Shown piece by piece: positions 1-11,660 of a stretch of DNA of 64,000 nt. Position 1 is the stretch's first letter, and every line of letters begins with the position of its first letter. The position numbers and the translations under genes were made by a program. Origin of the DNA: Sceloporus undulatus (taxonomy: Eukaryota > Chordata > Lepidosauria > Squamata > Phrynosomatidae); the NCBI RefSeq assembly GCF_019175285.1, contig NC_056529.1, forward strand, positions 21,441,853 through 21,505,852. The letters are read 5' to 3'. Below the pieces are notes generated by a model. The model was not told the DNA's origin, made no database searches, and was given only the letters and a program-made list of their open reading frames with translations.

Positions 1-340
1 CATTTAGATGCAATAATAATAATAATAGTAATAATAATAATAATAATGTGTAGAGAGATCTTGTAGCACCTTTGAGACTAACTGAAAGAAAGTTGGCAGA
101 TGAGCTTTCCTAGACTTAATTAATGATGATAATAATAATAATAATAATAATATGCAGATAGATCTTGTAGCACCTTTGAGACTGAAAGAAAGAAGTTGGC
201 AACAGGGGCTTCTCTAAACTCTACTTCCTCAGATGCATTTAAGTGCAATAATAACAATAATAATATGTAAACAGATCTTGCAGCCCCTTTGAGACTCACT
301 GGAAGAAAGAAGTTGGCAGCAATTTCTAGGTGAGCCCAGC
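1..340 (-). repeat. Tandem array of a ~120-bp dispersed repeat split by (TAA)n
   Basis: Three related units (about 50-115, 150-240 and 260-325) share the words agatcttgtagcaccttt and gaaagaaagaagttggca. They are separated by TAA/ATA microsatellite. The same family recurs in opposite orientation at 8230-8600 and in both orientations at 12040-12200. The array-plus-microsatellite layout is seen directly. The family is not named with certainty; a Penelope-like terminal repeat is one possibility (see findings). Confidence 0.6.
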
Positions 341-485
341 AAGTCACACTCTCTCAGCTTCAGGGGAAGGCAATGGCAAACATCCTCTGAACCAATCTTG
401 CCAAGAAAACCCCAGGATAGGTTCACCTTCGGGTCACCATAAGTCGGAAATTACTTTAAAGCACACAACAACAACAACAACAACA
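330..485 (+). mobile_element. tRNA-derived SINE, 3' part, with (CAA)n tail
   Basis: It carries the body words gtcacactctctcag, ggcaatggcaaac and cttgccaagaaaaccc, then a cataagtcggaaatt tail and an acaacaacaac run. The same order recurs in about ten other copies in this window. The tail resembles the Bov-B LINE 3' end, as in Sauria-type SINEs. The tRNA-like head is missing from this copy. Confidence 0.65.
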
Positions 486-489
486 CAAA

Positions 490-3250
490 CTAGCGCACTG
501 TGGCAACCTGCTGCATCGAAATGGGCATGCCAATCCTGCATTCACTTTCAGAAACACACAAACACATGCATTCTGACATGTGCCACCATCGGGAAGGGCA
601 CAAACTCCTGATTTGTTGGATCTGCGAAAGGACAGAATTAGCCAATATTTCCAAGGTATTTGCAATGCAAATGTGCCGGATGAGCATGTTTAATGTAGGG
701 CACGGTGGGAGCTAATCCCCTCCTCGCTGGCAGAAATAGGACAGCGGTGTCTTCTTCTTCTTCATCGCATTTGGCCCATAAAGGGTGGCATGGTTTTTGC
801 AGAGAGGGGCATTTCCACCATGGGGTTCATTGCTCTCTTTGCACAAAACTGGAAGTGTGGGGCGAAAGAGAAAAGTGGCATATAAAAAAAGTAAACAATA
901 TATATATATATAATAAATAGGTTACTTAATGGAGCAGGTAAAAAGTGGGAACAAGGCCAAGAAAGGAAGTGTGTGCTCTTCCATTGGCTTCGCATTTTCC
1001 AAAAGGCTTTGGATAAATGCACTGGAAAGGGGACTCAGGATGATGCGCTTTTGTCAGAAAACAAGACAGGGTTTTGAGATCCCACATAAGAGAAAGGGAG
1101 CATAACTTTACACTCACTGATCAGCATCCTATTAATGACATACGCAAGGCATAAATTATACAATGGGTTCCAGAATGAATTTTTTGGACAATGTGCCATG
1201 GCCATAGTCAGCTGGTGGTTGCCTAAGTGGAGTTGCGCATGTGGTACTGTGACACATGCAGTAATACACCATGACTTTGTGCACTGCAATTACCATGGTT
1301 GTCAGCCTGGCACATTAACCACTGCTCCGCAAGCATTGCACTATGCTGGCAAAGGGCTTGTGCAGTGTAACTCCACTGATGGATATTTACACAAAGTTGA
1401 AGTGATGCAGAATCTGGGCCACTGAGTTAAACAGTGACTATGTGCCTCTGTCTCCTCGGTGAACCGTGACATCATGCAACCAAATGCAGGTGCACATCAA
1501 TGCACAATGTTAATTGCACCCATGTGAAACTGTATGCAATGCACAGGTGCATCCATCCATAATGGTGACACATGTGCAGCTCCTCTCTGGCTACTTTGAA
1601 CTATTCTAGATGTTCAGCATTGGACAAAAATATCCATCAGCTTCCATAGTAGAATTTAGGTGTCAAAGTTTAGCCAACGGTGAAGAAAACTACGAGTTGT
1701 AGTTCACCCACATTTGGAGGGCAGCTCTTTGCCAGCCTGTTATGGATGTCCCAAGTTACTTTCTTTACTCCTTTAAAAGAATGGCTTCTTTCACTGCGTG
1801 GATTATTTTGACAGCATTTTGTGGGTCCTAAATATTGCAATACAAACATCTGCAGTTAATAATGCCTCTGACACAGAAACCCCCTTTTGCAAATTCTTTA
1901 TGTCCTTCTCATTCTCTGTCTAGCAGAAATTGGCTTTAGGGGGATGGTGAAGGAAGATTGGAGAAACACTGATGTTTGGTGTTGGGTTGCGGTGGCATAT
2001 TTGCAGTAAGCAATGCAATAGAGGTTGAAATTGGGACAAATGGGGTTCTAGTGTAACTGATCCGACTGTAATCCCCCATGGACTGTGTCCCAAATTACAT
2101 GACCCCTGTCTGTTCATCTGCACCGCAGCTGGGAAATATGTCCAAGGTTGGTGGAAAATGCTTCCAACCTGTGGAAAAGGCAAAGAGAGGGACACCTGCT
2201 GCCTCCCTTTTCTGTTTTGGCAGCCCAATAATACCAAGGAGCATGTGTGCAGCACCACTTGTGGCCAGGGGGCCCTAGCCCCTGAGGGCACTGGAGCATT
2301 CCCCCCCCCACTTGCACCATTGATAATCCTGCTTTGGAGAGAAGGAACCCTTCCCTCTTGGTTCATTCATCCTCTGAGTCAACATCTGAATGCAAAACCT
2401 AAGAAGGGAGAGCGGGGAAGAGAGAGAGAGATTGCTAGAGAGCGGAGGCGACATAGACATCTTGTTATGCATTTCCAGAAGGATGCACACAGCATATGCC
2501 ACAGTGGGCAGTGAGGGGAAAGGGGGAAAGAGAGAGAGCAGGGGAGAAGGAACATCTTCCCAGAGAGACCCTGGCACCAACTCATGGCCCCTTGTGTGCG
2601 CAATCTGCCACCTAAGTGCATCCATGGGCAGCCGGTCTCCTCTATCCAAGAGCAAGCGCGCAAGCCACCTGCCTACCAAAGTGTAGTGTTCAGTGGGGGA
2701 TAAATGAGAGCATTGCCCACCAAAAACCATTCTGTCCCTCCACATGAGCTTTTCCTTTAGTCCCCAAACATCTGGCATTGCAATGGTGAGACTCTACTAT
2801 CCTTAGCCTGCAAGACCTGAACAGGGCTGTTGATGGCAGCATGACCTGGAGGTCTCTCCTTCCTGGAGTCACCTTAAGTCAAAGTTGACCTGATGGCAGT
2901 TAACAAGCGCAACATCTAAAGGAGCAAAGTTTGAGAACCATGGCACTTCACCATCCCCTTCACTTTCTGGGTTGTGTTGAGTCTTGTTGGAGCTGAGAAG
3001 AGGCAGCGGCACAAGCGGCATCAAGATAAACACTTTGGGGATGTTGAGGCCAGACGCCAGGCCACTCTGGCCAGTGGCCGGCAGTGCCCCCTCCGCACTC
3101 AGCCCCAGGGGCAGCTGCCAGCAGATGGATGCTTTTCATTAGCCTTCTTCCTCTCTTATTGCCTCAATCCATCCTTGGCCAGGCAAAGCTGGACGGGTGA
3201 GGAAGGATCTTGGATGGATGCCTCCTCTCAGCCTCCATGAAGCTGAGCCT
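490..3250. other. Intergenic stretch without a recognised gene
   Basis: No open frame here resembles a known protein or continues through splice sites. The frames seen are short and often overlap on both strands, notably at 1920-2780. A degenerate MITE-like fragment with the word gagttgtagttcaccc lies near 1695. CPNE7 would be expected on the minus strand in this direction by human synteny, but I could not recognise copine C2 or VWA motifs. Confidence 0.5.
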
Positions 3251-3385
3251 CTCATAGCATCCTAGCTTTGGAAGGGACTCCAAGGGTCATCTATTCCAAC
3301 CCCTTGACATGCAGTAAAAACATTCCTGAGAGGTGGCCATCCCAACTCCATTCAAAACCTCTGAAGGAGAACAGAAATTTATATC
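3250..3385 (-). mobile_element. CR1 LINE 3' end, fragment
   Basis: The reverse strand reads the usual CR1 3' end: a ggttggaatagatgacc word, then ccttggagtccc, ending near a degenerate attctatga octamer. It is a short 5'-truncated copy, which is the usual state of CR1. Confidence 0.65.
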
Positions 3386-3454
3386 CCTCCTTACTCCAAA
3401 ATGGGATGTAAGACCTTGGACAGCTCCCTTCCCATTCAAACCATGGCTGTATAC

Positions 3455-3545
3455 ACAGCATTCAATTAAAGCAGTTTGACCCCACTTTAACTGCCACGAC
3501 TCTTTCCTACAGAATCCTGGGATTAGTAGTTTGGTGAAGCGCAAG
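3455..3545 (+). mobile_element. Fragment of the CTGCAG-ended MITE family
   Basis: It carries the family words ccactttaactgcca and aatcctgggattagtag. Fuller copies with inverted ends lie at 52232-52392 and 53102-53302. Confidence 0.55.
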
Positions 3546-3561
3546 AGCTCTCCCTGTGCAC

Positions 3562-3745
3562 CTTCAAGTCATTTCTGACTTATGGTGACGCTAAGGCCTG
3601 GGTTTCCTTCCAAGGAGGTTTGCCATTGCCATCCTCTGAGGCTGAGAGAATGTGGCTTGTTCAAAGTCATGGCAGAGCCAGGATTTCAACCCTGGTCTCC
3701 AGAGTCATAGTCCAGCATCCAAACCTCTGTGCCATGCTGGCTCTC
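3562..3745 (-). mobile_element. tRNA-derived SINE (Bov-B-tailed), minus strand
   Basis: The reverse strand gives a tRNA-like head with a box-B-like accagggttgaaatcc word, the body gtttgccattgcc (as read on plus) and a tail related to cataagtcagaaatgact. It is nearly full length but has lost its 5' head bases. Confidence 0.7.
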
Positions 3746-4059
3746 TGCATCTTCTTCATTATGTTTTGCTTTATTAGCAACTAAGAAGAGTTGATTTTGC
3801 AAAGCCTTCCATTGCAAAATGTGTTTAACACTTGTAAGATCTGCACCAGGGTCTTAAAACAGGAGGAAGAGTTTATTTTGACTCTTATTTTGCTATTTGT
3901 ATTGAACAGTCTTTTTTGCTGCTAGGGGAAAGAGGTATTATTAGGTAATGTTTTGGGAGTATATGGGACTTTGGTCTCCTGCTGCTATTGTATTATTATT
4001 GTCTTAGTATTTGTATTGAACTGTATTTTTTACTGCTAGGAGAAAGCTGATATTTGTTA

Positions 4060-4290
4060 GTTAGATTAACTATGTTAGGGTATATTTTAATTTATTATGT
4101 TGATACTGTGGATTTTGTTCTTTGTATTTTTCTATATATATTCCCCTTGCTTTAGACATTAGATTTATGTTCTGTATTCTGGTTTATGTTTTCTGTATGA
4201 TTTTTTTTGTACCTAATGTTCTTGTAATCTGCTTTGATTCCGTGGGGAAAAGGCAGAATAGAAATAAATTATTGTTGTTGTTATTGTTAT
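4060..4290 (+). mobile_element. L2-like LINE 3' end
   Basis: An AT-rich 3' UTR ends in gtaatctgctttgattc, gaaaaggcagaatag and aaataaatta, followed by (TTG)n. This is the usual ending of vertebrate L2-type elements: a short 3' word and then a microsatellite tail. Confidence 0.6.
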
Positions 4291-4974
4291 TTAAACCTGG
4301 GATTCTCCTCCTGCAAAGTGCTTTCTGTCTGAGCCTAACTCCCTTCCCCTCAATCCAAGCAACAGCTCCTTCAATCTCAGATGGAGCCACATTATTCCAG
4401 AACTCTCCCCATCTTGAAAAACCTCTTTATGCTTTTGCATGTGTGTATTTGTATCTCTGCAAAAACCTTTTCTCCCTTCCAAACTGCATTCATGCGCAAG
4501 GCTCGGGATTAGTCAGCACTGCCTTGGCTCATCTCTGTCTTGTGCATCTGTGTTGACGTTCGCACAACAAGGTCCAAGCGGATGGCATGGAAGAAGAAGC
4601 ATCTCCCCCCCTCCATCGCCATTCTTCTGATCAAGTTTCATCGCAACACCATCTGCCTTAAGCAGAATAAATCTTATTGCCTCTCCAAAGGGCATCAAGG
4701 GTCACTAGCTCCTGGTCTTGATGCTCAAAAAAACTACCGTTTGTTTACAGCCAGAGTTAATATAATATACAGTAATTGCGGCTTTGGGCGCTCGGTTTTG
4801 CTACGATCCCACCCTGAATTCATACTCACAGATGGAAGACAAGACCCAGGTGGCCAAGCAACATCAAAGTGGGGCCAAGATGGAAAAAGTTACTAATGAG
4901 AAACAGCACACAAACTGGGAGACTCTGCAGCTGTTTGCTTTTGCTTGAGTCTACTGGGAAGGGCAAGATTCTGC

Positions 4975-5001
4975 TTCCTCCTCCTCCTCCTCCTCCTCCT
5001 C
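4975..5001. repeat. (CTC)n microsatellite
   Basis: Eight or so uninterrupted ctc units follow ttctgcttcc. Confidence 0.85.
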
Positions 5002-5187
5002 TGTTCTTCCCATTGAGTGCAAACTTTTGTGCTTCGGATCTGATTCTCCGTGCTGCTTCTTTGCTCCCATTCGTTGTGCATGCACAACTAGAGTATGCAT
5101 GGGAATGGGCATGCACTTGCAGAGCCCTTGCAAGAGCTTGTAATGTAATGCGCCCATCCCTGCGCATTTGCTACTGCAGTTCCTGCC

Positions 5188-5340
5188 AACATAGAATCAT
5201 AGAGTTGGAAGAGACCGCACGGGCCATCCAGTCCAAACCCCTGCCATGCAGGAAATCCAAATCAAAGCATCCCCATCTCACATGTTGTAGCTGCATCCAA
5301 GGACACTATGAAACTGAGCTGTTGAAGGACGGAGGTTAGC
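5188..5340 (-). mobile_element. CR1 LINE 3' end, fragment
   Basis: The plus strand shows tagaatcatagagttgga, agagacc and gccatccagtccaa, the exact complement order of the CR1 3' end. The terminal octamer repeat typical of CR1 is present at its left edge. Confidence 0.8.
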
Positions 5341-5439
5341 TGACCCTCTTCTAGACCAGACTCAATGGAAGGGCCAAGGCTGATGATCAGAAAGCAAGCC
5401 ATCTATCCACCCAAAACAGGACTGCCGGCCTTTTAGAAA

Positions 5440-6240
5440 TGCTTTGTTGTTGTTGTTGTTGTTGTTGTTGTTAACCACCCTGAAGTCTATCTTGGCTCAT
5501 GGCGACCCTGTGGTTGAGACATCTCCAAGGCTTACCTTATTCTCCACTGTTTTTCTAAGTCCTTGCAGGTACATACCTGCGGCATCCTTCATAAGATTCC
5601 ATCATCCATCTGGATTGTGGTCCTCCTCTCTTTCTACTTCCCCTTTCCAAGAATTATTGTCTTTTCCAACAAAATGTTCATTCTCATGATGTGGCCAAAG
5701 TACGACAACAACCACAATTTCATCGCCTGAGCCTCCAGGAAAATTTCAGACTTGGTCTGCTCTAGGACCCATTTGTGGGTCTTGTTGGTCATCCATGGGA
5801 TCCTCAGCACTCTTCTCCAGCACCACATCTCTAATGAATTCATTCTCTTATCGTCCATTTTTCTTAGCCGTCCAGTTCTTGCATCCATAGATTGTGGTGG
5901 GAAACATAATGGCTTGTATGATTCTGATTTTGGTGCTTAGTTGCATATCTTTGCTCTTTAGGAGCGTTTCTAGTTCTTTCATAGCTGCTTTCCCCATTCT
6001 TAGTCTTCTTCTGATTTCTTGACTGCAGCCCCAGCTCCGATCAATGTTTGATCCAAGGACTCTTTTACTACTTCTATGTCCTCATCGTCTTGCGAAGATC
6101 CTCCGAGGCCATTGTTTCTGTTTTCTTTAAGCTCAACAGTAAGACATTTTCTCCGTTGACCTTGCTCAGTAAGTTGCTCTAGGTCTTCAGTGTTTTCTGC
6201 CGCATCTGTGCTTGTCTTGCTCTTTACCATGTTGAAGTGT
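5440..6240 (-). mobile_element. Bov-B (RTE) LINE, 3' portion
   Basis: The minus strand encodes an RTE/Bov-B C-terminal signature around 5640-5890: SLEMWCWRRVLRIPW, then an SYFGHIMR motif and LEKTIILGK. A tail resembling gccatgagccaag and (CAA)n lies at 5443-5500. The frame is interrupted and the 5' half is missing, so this is a dead 5'-truncated copy. Bov-B is the presumed enzyme donor for the SINEs nearby. Confidence 0.75.
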
Positions 6241-6379
6241 TGCGGTCCTTGGAAAGATGTGTTTATTTTGTGTTATAAAACAGCATCTCAAGGCTTTTTC
6301 TTCCCTTTCAAAATTCAAGGCTGCTTCCCAGGGGAAAAAACCCACACCAAACAACAGTTCTTGAAGTCTCTAGCATTAG

Positions 6380-7865
6380 CAGCAGTGGCCTCAGTCGGAG
6401 TTCAAGGCCAAAGCTTGGGAAATGTATTGTTGGCCTTAGTTGATGATCTCCATCTGGGCATGGACAGGGGGAGCGTGTCCCTGTTAGTGCTTTTGGACAT
6501 CTCAGCGGCCTTCGATACCATTGACCACGGTATCCTTCTGGGACGCCTGAGGGAGTTGGGAATTGGGGGCACTGCCTTGCAGTGGTTCCGTTCCTACCTC
6601 TCAGGCAGGTCCCAGATGGTGGAGCTGGGGGACTGTCGCTCCGATAGGAGGGCCCTGACATCTGGTGTCCCTCAGGGAGCGATTTTGTCCCCTATGCTAT
6701 TCAATATTTACATGAAGCCGCTGGGAGAGATCATCCGGAGACATGGGGCGCGGTGTTATCAGTACGCTGATGACACCCAGATAATTTTCTCTATGTCTCC
6801 GACTGATGCAGTAACTAAGGATGGCATCTCTCCTCTAGATGCCTGCTTGGCGTCGGTAATGGGCTGGATGAGGGAGAACAAACTCAGTGTGAATCCAGGG
6901 AAAACGGAAGTACTGGTGATAGGTTCCCCGGTTTCTGGTGGTGAGATCTGTCGCCCGGTCCTGAACGGGGTCACGCTCCCCCTGAAGGACTCGGTGCGCA
7001 GCTTGGGAGTGCTCCTTGACTCGTCGCTCCAGCTGACTTTTCAGGTGGATGCGACGGTCAGGAGTGCTTGTTATCAGCTTCGGCTGATACGCCAGCTGCG
7101 TCCCTACCTGGACCGAAAGGACCTAGAAACTGTTGTACATGCTTTGGTAACCTCTCGGCTGGATTTCTGCAACGCGCTCTACATGGGGCAACCCTTGTAC
7201 CAAACCCGGAAGCTGCAATTGGTGCAGAATATGGCAGCCAGATTGGTCGCTGGTAGCTCCAGGTCGGACCATGTAACACCTATTCTAAAAGATTTCACTG
7301 GCTGCCTATTCGCTTCCGAGCTCAATACAAGGTGTTTGGTTTTGACCTATAAGCCCTAACATGGCTTGGGCCCAGGGTACACTTGGAGGACCGCCTCTCC
7401 CCATATAATCGCCTCGCACACTCAGAACTTACTGTTGGAGGTCCCTAGGTCCAATCATGTGCGGACCTCACAGAGGGCTTTTACTACTGCTGCCCCTCCC
7501 CTCTGGAATAAGCTCCCTGTAGAGCTTCGCTCCGACGCCTCATGAGCTGTTTTTAAAAAACAGTTGAAAACATACCTATTCCGGCTGGCCTTCCCACCTT
7601 AATTTGTTCATTTATTTTCCTGCCCCCTTTCCCCTCTTTTCTCTTTTGACCCTGGATTGATGTTTATTTTCATTTCTTTCTGCCCCTGCCATGTGATTTT
7701 TCTATTTTATTGTTTTCCTGTTCCTGTTTTGTAGTAATGTTTTTAACTGATTATTGGATTTTATCTTTGTATTGTAATGTATTTTAAATTTTTGTACGCC
7801 GCCCTGATCATATCCATGGAAGGGTGGGATATAAATAACATTTATTATTATTATTATTAGATGAT
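6380..7865 (+). mobile_element. L2-clade LINE with open reverse transcriptase frame
   Basis: One plus-strand frame (6190-7359, 389 codons) stays open through most of the reverse transcriptase domain. It shows LLDISAAFDTIDH (finger motif), SGVPQGAILSPMLFNIYM and the catalytic YADDTQ, then the thumb region with SRLDFCNALYMG. After codon TYKP the downstream L2 text (about 7360-7560, GLGPGYT-type and related words) continues in another frame, so the copy is frameshifted. The 3' UTR ends in gggatataaataac and (TTA)n at 7845-7860. The endonuclease half is missing (5' truncation). The left border against the Bov-B fragment is approximate. The long open frame suggests a fairly young copy. Confidence 0.85.
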
Positions 7866-7914
7866 AATTTCTAGGTTGATGCATCCAGAGCTGCTTCTGA
7901 TTCCTTTCTAGCAA

Positions 7915-8225
7915 CCTACTACAACTCCCAGAAGCCACAGCCCTATTGGCTAGCGGGGTTTTGGGAGATGCAGTCAACCCTCTTAACATCTAGCCAAGAC
8001 AGGGGGACCAGATGTCCTAACCACAAATTGTATACCTACAAATTGTATACAAGAGGCTGCAAAATGGAGAAGAAAAATGGAGGACATGGCCAAGCAAAAC
8101 ACACTCACAGAAATATATCTTCATGCTTCTGAGTCATGCTCCAAATGGAGGACATTTTGGAATTCCTCCTGGAAAGCAGGAGCTCTTCCCACTGAGCACT
8201 ACAGCCATCATTAACACCAACATTG
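7915..8225. other. Unassigned sequence with a MITE-like word
   Basis: The stretch contains caactcccagaagccac near 7921 and a short direct repeat acaaattgtata around 8025-8050. No gene is seen. Confidence 0.4.
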
Positions 8226-8229
8226 GCAG

Positions 8230-8600
8230 CAGGAATGGTCCTAGATTTAGAATCTACTTCTTCAGATGCATCTGAGGAAGTAGACTGAAGTTTAGGAATG
8301 CTCCAGCTGCCAATGTCTTTCTTCCAGTGAGTCCCAAAGGTGCTGCAAGATCTCTCTACTTATTATTATTATTATTGCATCTAAATGCATCTGAGGAAGT
8401 GGACTGAAGTCTAGAAAAGCTCATGCTGCCTATTTCTTTCTTTTCAGTTAGTCCCAAAGGTGCTACAAGATCTCTCTACATACTGTTCTATCTAGCCATC
8501 CATCCATTTATCAATCATAGTGTAAAGCACACTTTACTTTATGAAAACCCATGCTGCCAACTTCCTTCTTTCAGTGAGTTCCAAAGGTGCCCCAAGAGCT
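8230..8600 (+). repeat. Tandem array of the ~120-bp dispersed repeat, plus orientation
   Basis: Three successive units each carry a ctgaggaag-type start, a gaaaagctcatgctgcc word and a ccaaaggtgctacaagatc end. (TTA)n separates the first two. The left edge (8248-8287) is a palindrome around gatgcatc, where a unit in opposite orientation begins. Units with CTGAGGA, a short stem and GAAA lie at 8391-8421. Confidence 0.65.
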
Positions 8601-8877
8601 CTCTACATACTTTGTGGGTATGCGTAGAGGGGTTACACAATTTGCACATACGCACAACAACAAGGCATAGTGCTGAGAAGCCACTTTCCTCTAGCCAGGC
8701 CCAAGGCAGAGCTGCATCCCTTGCTCCCCAGAGAGCCATCTCTGGCCGGTTAATGGGAACAAATGGCAGCCATTAGCCAAAGGACAAATCAATGGAGGAT
8801 GGATCACCTTCCCCTTGGCTTCTTATATTTTCAGCACTTTGGAGAAGGCTGGTTTGGTTTACGCAGCACCACACTGT

Positions 8878-9030
8878 TGTAGTTGCTGTTGTGTGCCTTC
8901 AGGTCATTTGCAACTGATGGCAACCATACGGCAGATGATAAATCATGGGGTTTTCTTGGCAAGGTTTGTCCAGAGAGGGTCCGCCTTTGCTTCCCTCTGC
9001 GACTGAGAGAGTGTGACTTTACCCAAGGGT
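8878..9030 (-). mobile_element. tRNA-derived SINE (Bov-B-tailed), minus strand
   Basis: It starts with (ttg) units and tgtgtgccttcaggtcat, then carries the complement of the body (ttttcttggcaag, gactgagagagtgtgact). The tRNA-like head is missing. Confidence 0.65.
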
Positions 9031-9227
9031 CACATTTGCTTTTGTGATTGATTTTTTTAATATTATATCCACTTCTATTAACTGCTATCTTAATTATAAC
9101 ATCACTATATATATAATACTAACATTATTAGATTTGGAAATAGTGAAAGCAGCCTTGTTAGGCTAAGTTTGAGCTAAGTCTAGTTTTTGTCATTTCCAAA
9201 CAGTATTTCTTTGCAGTAGGTAGGGAG

Positions 9228-9229
9228 GG

Positions 9230-9274
<45 letters not shown>

Positions 9275-9300
9275 GTGTGTGTGTGTGTGTGTGTGTGTAG
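9228..9300. repeat. (TG)n(TA)n(TG)n microsatellite
   Basis: About 12 tg units, then ta units and another tg run. Confidence 0.9.
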
Positions 9301-9769
9301 TATACTGTATTTTGTTGTTTTTATGACAGTCTGTGGCCGTAATAATTATTGATCCTAACCAACTCGACACTCTCAAAGGCCCCTGGCTTTGGCACCGAGT
9401 GAACGGTGGGTAGATTGGATTTTCAAAAACAGCAACATCAAATTCTGTTAATTTTTGGAACCCGCTTTTGAATTGACAGACCGATCGCACAAATGTCAGC
9501 TGCTCATCCCCGAGTATTTATCTCTGGAGCAGCCACAAATCACGGATGACTCACTCCGCTGCCTTGCTTCACTCATTCTCCTCCACTTTTGTGTTTATTG
9601 CCCATCCAGGCTACTAAGCTTTTTCTTTTTCTCTTAAATGCATATTCATAAAAGAAGAAATGTGATGTGAAGTGGGTCTGTCTGTGATTCCATGTTTGCT
9701 CTTCCCAGCATATCAAGGTTATTGTGGAGGCAAAAACCGCGTCCTCCAAAGTACCTCCGCACGACACCC

Positions 9770-10219
9770 ACCTGCTGTAGATACTCAGGTATACAGCTAG
9801 AAGTTTTAGTTAAAACTTGACCCAAAAACCCTGAGTTGACTTATCCATGGGTCTATGTAGTTACTCTACTTTAACTCTTATTTAAAAATGAGCCATCCCC
9901 CGGCAAATGGCAAGAGCATAACATGTCCCTGGAGCACTGACTACTTTGTTATCTNNNNNNNNNNCATCCATCCATCCATCCATCCATCCATCCATCCATC
10001 CATCCATCCATCCATATAACCACATACAATTATGCTGCTAGGATTTTGTAAGTTCTTTGGCATTGTTTATCTTTGCTTTATCTTTTAGATCCTTTGTTAC
10101 ATACCCATAAGTTTTACACTCAACTTATCCACAAGTCAGATCAAAATCCATAACTTTGGCCCCAAAACTTGCCCTCGACTTATACATGAGGTCAACTTAT
10201 AGTCGAGTAGATACAGCAA
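9770..10219 (+). mobile_element. MITE-like element with inverted ends, interrupted by (CATC)n and a 10-N gap
   Basis: The left end ctgtagatactcaggtat matches the complement of the right end around 10185-10219 (tagtcgagtagatacagc). Inner words tgacttatccatgggt and cgacttatacatgagg also mirror each other. The middle holds an N gap (9955-9964) and a long (CATC)n run (9965-10014). I recognise this as a dispersed reptile MITE type but cannot give a family name. Confidence 0.55.
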
Positions 10220-10224
10220 GCTTC

Positions 10225-10600
10225 TCTGCCAGTGGAAGTCCATGGCCTGGACTCCAAAATACAGTTACATGGCTCCACAGGTTGGGAAAAGTGGCTATCA
10301 TATCAACTCTTAACCTTCTCTTCTCCAGGCTGAATGTACCTAAGTCATGGTTTCCAGGCCCTTCACCATTTTGGTTGCCCTCCACTGGACATATTCTAGT
10401 TTGTCCAAATCCTTTTTGAATTGTTTTGCCCAGAACTAGACACAGGATTATTCCAGGTGAGGCTTGACCAAAGCAGAGTAGAGTGGCACTATTACTTCCC
10501 TTGATCTAGACGCTGTATTTCTACTGATGCAGCCTAAAATACATTGGCCTTTTTAGTTGCCGCATCACACAATGTCGTTGAGCGTTATGCATTAGGCTGC
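10225..10600 (-). mobile_element. CR1 LINE, 3' half fragment
   Basis: The reverse complement carries CR1 ORF2 C-terminal text: the LEKRRLRVD-type box (plus-strand aaccttctcttctccagg), then complements of gccctccactggacat and ttccaggtgaggc. It is orientated opposite to the copy at 49725-50310. Confidence 0.75.
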
Positions 10601-10929
10601 ATTCTAAGTTGCTCACAACTTCTCAAACACACACACAAGAACCAATTTTCCTTGCTGGAAATTAAGCGTCTTTACAATTTGTGTCAATTCTTGTTAGGAA
10701 AACACAGCAAGCAGCACTGAAGGCTGAGAAGGCGCTTTACCTGATCTAAGGTTTGCATGCAGCCTTGTCTCTCACCTGAAGCAAAATCCATGAAGGTGAG
10801 CCCTTTCCTGTCACCAAAACTGGGGACACTTAGGGGGTCTGGCAGCCCTATTCAATGAGCTGCATAGCTTGCAGTCGGTTCGGAAGGGGATTGTTTTGTG
10901 CACAGAAACAACAAAGCACTTTTCAGAGG

Positions 10930-11260
10930 TTATAACAAGGAAAAATAAAAAGTAATTAGAATGAGGATAAAATGAGAATAGTTTAGAAAGTATGTAGAGG
11001 AGATAGATGTAGAAAGGGGGGAAGAAAAAGTATAGTAGGAAAAGTGGGGACGAAGCAAGCTAAGGTAATAGGTGTTGTGTTGTTGTATGTTGTTGTTGGT
11101 AACATGCTGTGGGGGTATTTTTTGGGAGGAATGTTTTTCTGTTCCTTTGTTCGCCTGTTTGTTGTGAGTTGGAAATAGAATGGTTTATGTTGTATGGAGT
11201 TGTGTGATAAAGAAAATAAAATGTATCTTGCAAAAAAACAAACAAACAAAAAACGACAAG
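10930..11260 (+). mobile_element. Possible L1-type LINE 3' UTR with A-rich tail
   Basis: A G-rich then AT-rich stretch ends in gaaaataaaatgtatcttg and an A-rich (aaac)n tail at 11231-11254. It is a polyadenylated 3' end with no coding part. A processed transcript of another kind is an alternative. Confidence 0.35.
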
Positions 11261-11384
11261 CCACTTTTCAAGTCTTTTGCAGACTATACCAAGAGTTGTG
11301 CTGCCTGGGTGCACACAACATTTGAATCTCTGCATCTCAATCTGTCCAAAATCCCCAGAAAGCAAAAGCTAGCAATGGGCACCT

Positions 11385-11660
11385 GTGCATTTGCAGCTTG
11401 GTTTGTGTGACTCTGTGGTCTCCGGCCCTGCCTTTCGGATGTGTCGGGATCCCTTCTCCCTCTGCTCAAATGGTTTTTGGGGAGTGGGATGTCCATTGTG
11501 GGAGAAAGAGTGCCAAAGCCTTGCCCGCTCTGGCTTTGCTCCTGTCTCAGCGCAGCGGTGCCTTCTCCGAATGCCTGAGCCAAGCCACTGCCAAGGCAGT
11601 CCCTCTAATTAATCTGTTCAATCAAAAGGCAGGCGTCTTGCTAATTAAATGAGTGTTTCA
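11385..11660. other. Unique, GC-richer noncoding stretch ending in paired TAATTA sites
   Basis: No repeat family is recognised here, unlike the flanks. It ends with two TAATTA-type homeodomain core sites (ctctaattaatctg near 11603 and ttgctaattaaatg near 11637) around 30 bases apart. Short frames exist on both strands without any known motif. A conserved regulatory element is possible but unproven. Confidence 0.3.

Noticed and set aside
2275-2778. A 167-codon minus frame with overlapping frames on both strands
   Set aside because: No protein family is recognised, and several overlapping frames of similar length suggest chance openness in moderately GC-rich intergenic DNA.
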